DNA of 43,029 nucleotides from Silene noctiflora (Eukaryota; Streptophyta; Magnoliopsida; Caryophyllales; Caryophyllaceae): NCBI GenBank assembly GCA_009801015.1, contig VHZZ01000236.1:6213-49241 (forward strand), given 5' to 3'. Shown here one piece after another: positions 41,201 through 43,029 of this stretch (positions are counted from its first letter, which is position 1; every line of letters starts with the position of its first letter). The position numbers were made by a program, and so were the translations under genes. The notes under the pieces were generated by a model, which saw only the letters and a program-made list of their open reading frames with translations, searched no databases and was not told the origin of the DNA.

Positions 41201-42315
41201 TACCTAGCTGTTTCAAATCGCGAAGCCTGCAAAATATGATTAAGAATATGGATTAATAAAGAAAGCGAGAAATAAAAACAAATAAGCAGCTCTAAATTTA
41301 AACATTAGTGTTGGAACAACTTGCCTCTGAAATTGTTCGGTATCTACAAATTTCAAAAAGAGCTGCATTTCAAATCATCAGATTATAAGCATAAATAGAA
41401 GCAAAAAAGTACCTCAGATAAAAATGAACAGAGCACATAAGGGTAACTCTAATGATCCCGTTTAGTTCAGCTTACACAGTTAGAACAATGACTATACAAC
41501 ATGTAGTGCTGATTTCATTACAAATCTTACACTACACAGGAGTTACTCGAAGTAATTTCTTAATCATCATTACCTAGCGCCTAAATAAACTCCCATGAGC
41601 ATAGTAGCATACCTAGGTTTTCCGACAGATTAAGATGGAAATCAATCTCATAGCAACAGAAAAACCGACTCACCAATTGATTGCTACACAATCATATAGC
41701 ATAATCTTGAATTCACTAGTCAGTCTCACTTACACTTATTTGAATGCAATACAATAATACATTTATACTACTTAATAATAGAATTTTGACATAAATCCTG
41801 TTAGAACAATAATTATGTTCCATCAATTGTTCTAATGTAAGCCAATTGTTTAAACAGTAGGTTTTGCTTAAAACCGTCTTATCTAAACTGATAGCGAGTA
41901 TCGCCTCAACTTAAGACGGTCTAAACCAATAGTTCTCGGTGTTTAAATTAGCTTCCATACTCATCAGCCAATTCATACTAAACACACTCTTCAGCAATCA
42001 ATCAATCACTATAAATTACAGTAAAATCAGCAATTACACATCCAAAATTGTAAATAAAACTAATCCATATAATTAGCGCAATTAAATATGGAGAAAAAAA
42101 CAATCAATTGAACTGAAATTAAAAATCGTAATTAACACTAAAAAAACATAAAATTACCGGAAAAAACAAAAAAAAAAAGGTAATACCGGTTCGAGGTATA
42201 TATTGCCATGGATATTATCATGGATATGCTTAGAAGAAGTAAGATCATGCGACATTATTGGAGCGTTTCGCATTGATACCAATCCTACGTTGTCGCCATT
42301 GCAGGAAGCTCCCAT
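35268..42315 (-). CDS. VEN4: SAMHD1/VENOSA4-type HD-domain dNTP triphosphohydrolase, 19 exons
   Basis: Exons on the minus strand: 42315-42187, 41362-41325, 41226-41204, 40219-40113, 40031-39980, 39884-39800, 38630-38540, 37807-37769, 37605-37538, 37440-37378, 37176-37121, 37033-36960, 36887-36795, 36706-36605, 36448-36368, 36276-36185, 36061-36046, 35580-35470, 35366-35268; 472 residues with every phase closing. The metal-binding HD domain is seen as H75-SRFEH80, LLHD (H120, D121) VGHGPFSH and the third acidic block NGVDVDKFDYIVRD (about 205-217). Further family blocks are FVDTEQFQRLRDLKQLG, ARADLYRTVY, VKIDLTRGR and RVYSKKP. In animals SAMHD1 hydrolyses dNTPs; the plant homologue VEN4 (STRIPE3 in rice) is needed for dNTP balance, DNA repair and chloroplast development. 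Intron 2 has a GC donor (AG|GCAAGT) and exon 17 is only 16 nt. It converges on the CASP-like gene. Confidence 0.95.
40723..40940. mobile_element. 218-bp MITE in VEN4 intron 3
   Basis: The left end (agggcttgtttggatgaagc, ggaggaaaggg) is inverted at the right end (ccctttccgtctaaaacccc, catcaaaacaagccct). The interior is purine-rich on one side and pyrimidine-rich on the other, so it can fold along its whole length. The three overlapping open frames through it are fortuitous. Confidence 0.7.
41862..41932. mobile_element. Small 'aaaaccgtctta' foldback element in VEN4 intron 1
   Basis: gcttaaaaccgtcttat and its inverted partner taagacggtctaaacc bracket about 40 bases. The 'accgtctta' word is the same as in the arrays at 716-1510 and 8141-8640. 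Confidence 0.5.
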
Positions 42316-42890
42316 TTTCTTGCCAGGGTTTTTCAATAATTCTAATTTAATAATTAGAATTATAAAATTAGAATTATCAAACGCGGCAATTATTACCCCT
42401 TTGTAGGTCAATTATTTAAGTGTCTCGGTTATTTTTTTAACGTTTTCATTTTACTCCGTTTATTTTCCTTTTTTTCTTTCCATTTATGTTTTGGAGTTTA
42501 AAATTTTTGAACTTTGATCCTAAATAAGTTGGAGAATAAAAATTATTTATTTATAAAGCTAAAATATTTACGATTTAATATCAATACATCTTTTAAGGAA
42601 AAAAAATTGACAAAAAAATAGGAACATATAGATGTAATAAAATACGGTCAAAAGTACGATTTGGAGAGACGCAAATCCGCAATAAAGCAAATGGGAAGAA
42701 AACAGGAAAATAGAGGGAGTAATTAGAAAACTATAATCATTAAGGCTCTTTTCTTTTAGATTTAATTTTGTTGAACTTAACTTAACTTATAGGAGCTTAA
42801 TTTAATTTCGCTGAACTTAAAGTTATGAAAGTTAACTTAACTTATAGGAATTTAACTTTACTGAACTTAATTTATAGAAGTTTAACTATT
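42316..42890. other. VEN4 promoter side and gaacttaactta repeat
   Basis: 42333-42378 is an AT-rich inverted repeat (ataattctaattta / taattagaattat) about 20-60 bases before the start codon. 42745-42895 is a foldback repeat built on gttgaacttaactta, related to 10145-10700. No gene is visible. Confidence 0.45.
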
Positions 42891-42893
42891 GAA

Positions 42894-43029
42894 CTAGTTT
42901 TGATCCCCGTGCAATGCACGGGCGAGAATTGGATTTCTCGCGTATGTATTTATCAATTATTATTTTTTATAATTAAAATGATGGCTTTGTAGGTACTATA
43001 TCCAAAATTTAGTATTTGGCTCTCTTTTG
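42894..43029 (-). mobile_element. Helitron 3' end, continuing beyond the window
   Basis: Read on the minus strand: hairpin CCCGTGCA-T-TGCACGGG (42922-42906), then gatcaaaa and CTAG ending at 42894, followed by T. It has the same hairpin as the elements ending at 15011 and 21191. The body would lie to the right, out of the window. Confidence 0.6.

Overview
The window is plant nuclear DNA. It is AT-rich, with multi-exon GT-AG genes, many MITEs, SINEs and Helitron ends, one nuclear tRNA gene and one unresolved base (N at 9810). The protein families are ordinary eudicot ones. The many short elements built on 'gagacggtctc' and 'ctccctccgt' ends suggest Caryophyllales, but that is an impression, not proof.

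Layout. 404-7424 (+) is an F-box/actin-related protein 8 gene (12 exons). 7791-9311 (-) and 11624-14299 (-) are two tandem LORELEI-like (LLG) genes with the same three-exon layout; the first keeps a GPI-anchor tail and the second does not. 15131-15202 (-) is tRNA-Pro(UGG). 15789-20192 (-) is a peroxisomal-membrane type monodehydroascorbate reductase (7 exons). 21636-24557 (+) is a CPYC glutaredoxin (4 exons). 26043-26525 (-) and 28227-28658 (+) are two intronless S-protein homologues placed head to head, with similar upstream sequence and a triple 292-bp tandem repeat between them. 30133-33814 (+) is a CASP-like protein (3 exons). 35268-42315 (-) is a SAMHD1/VENOSA4-type HD-domain dNTPase (19 exons, including a 16-nt microexon and a GC-AG intron). 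Every exon chain was joined by hand; phases close and no internal stop appears.

The genes do not form a pathway. MDAR and glutaredoxin are both redox genes, and the LLG and S-protein pairs are secreted or surface proteins that arose by local duplication, but this is ordinary plant gene order.

Most unusual observations: (1) two unrelated introns carry tandem arrays whose repeat unit includes the gene's own splice junction (the donor in ARP8 intron 1, the acceptor in LLG-1 intron 2), giving rows of decoy splice sites; (2) a near-perfect 29/30-nt hairpin at 34490-34575, with the look of a young MIRNA locus, between two convergent genes; (3) an LLG paralogue without a GPI signal; (4) a SINE tail that fills LLG-1 intron 1 and offers an in-frame alternative start; (5) an in-frame AAT microsatellite giving a poly-Asn tail in one S-protein homologue; (6) a complete 221-bp mini-Helitron and several nested transposons.
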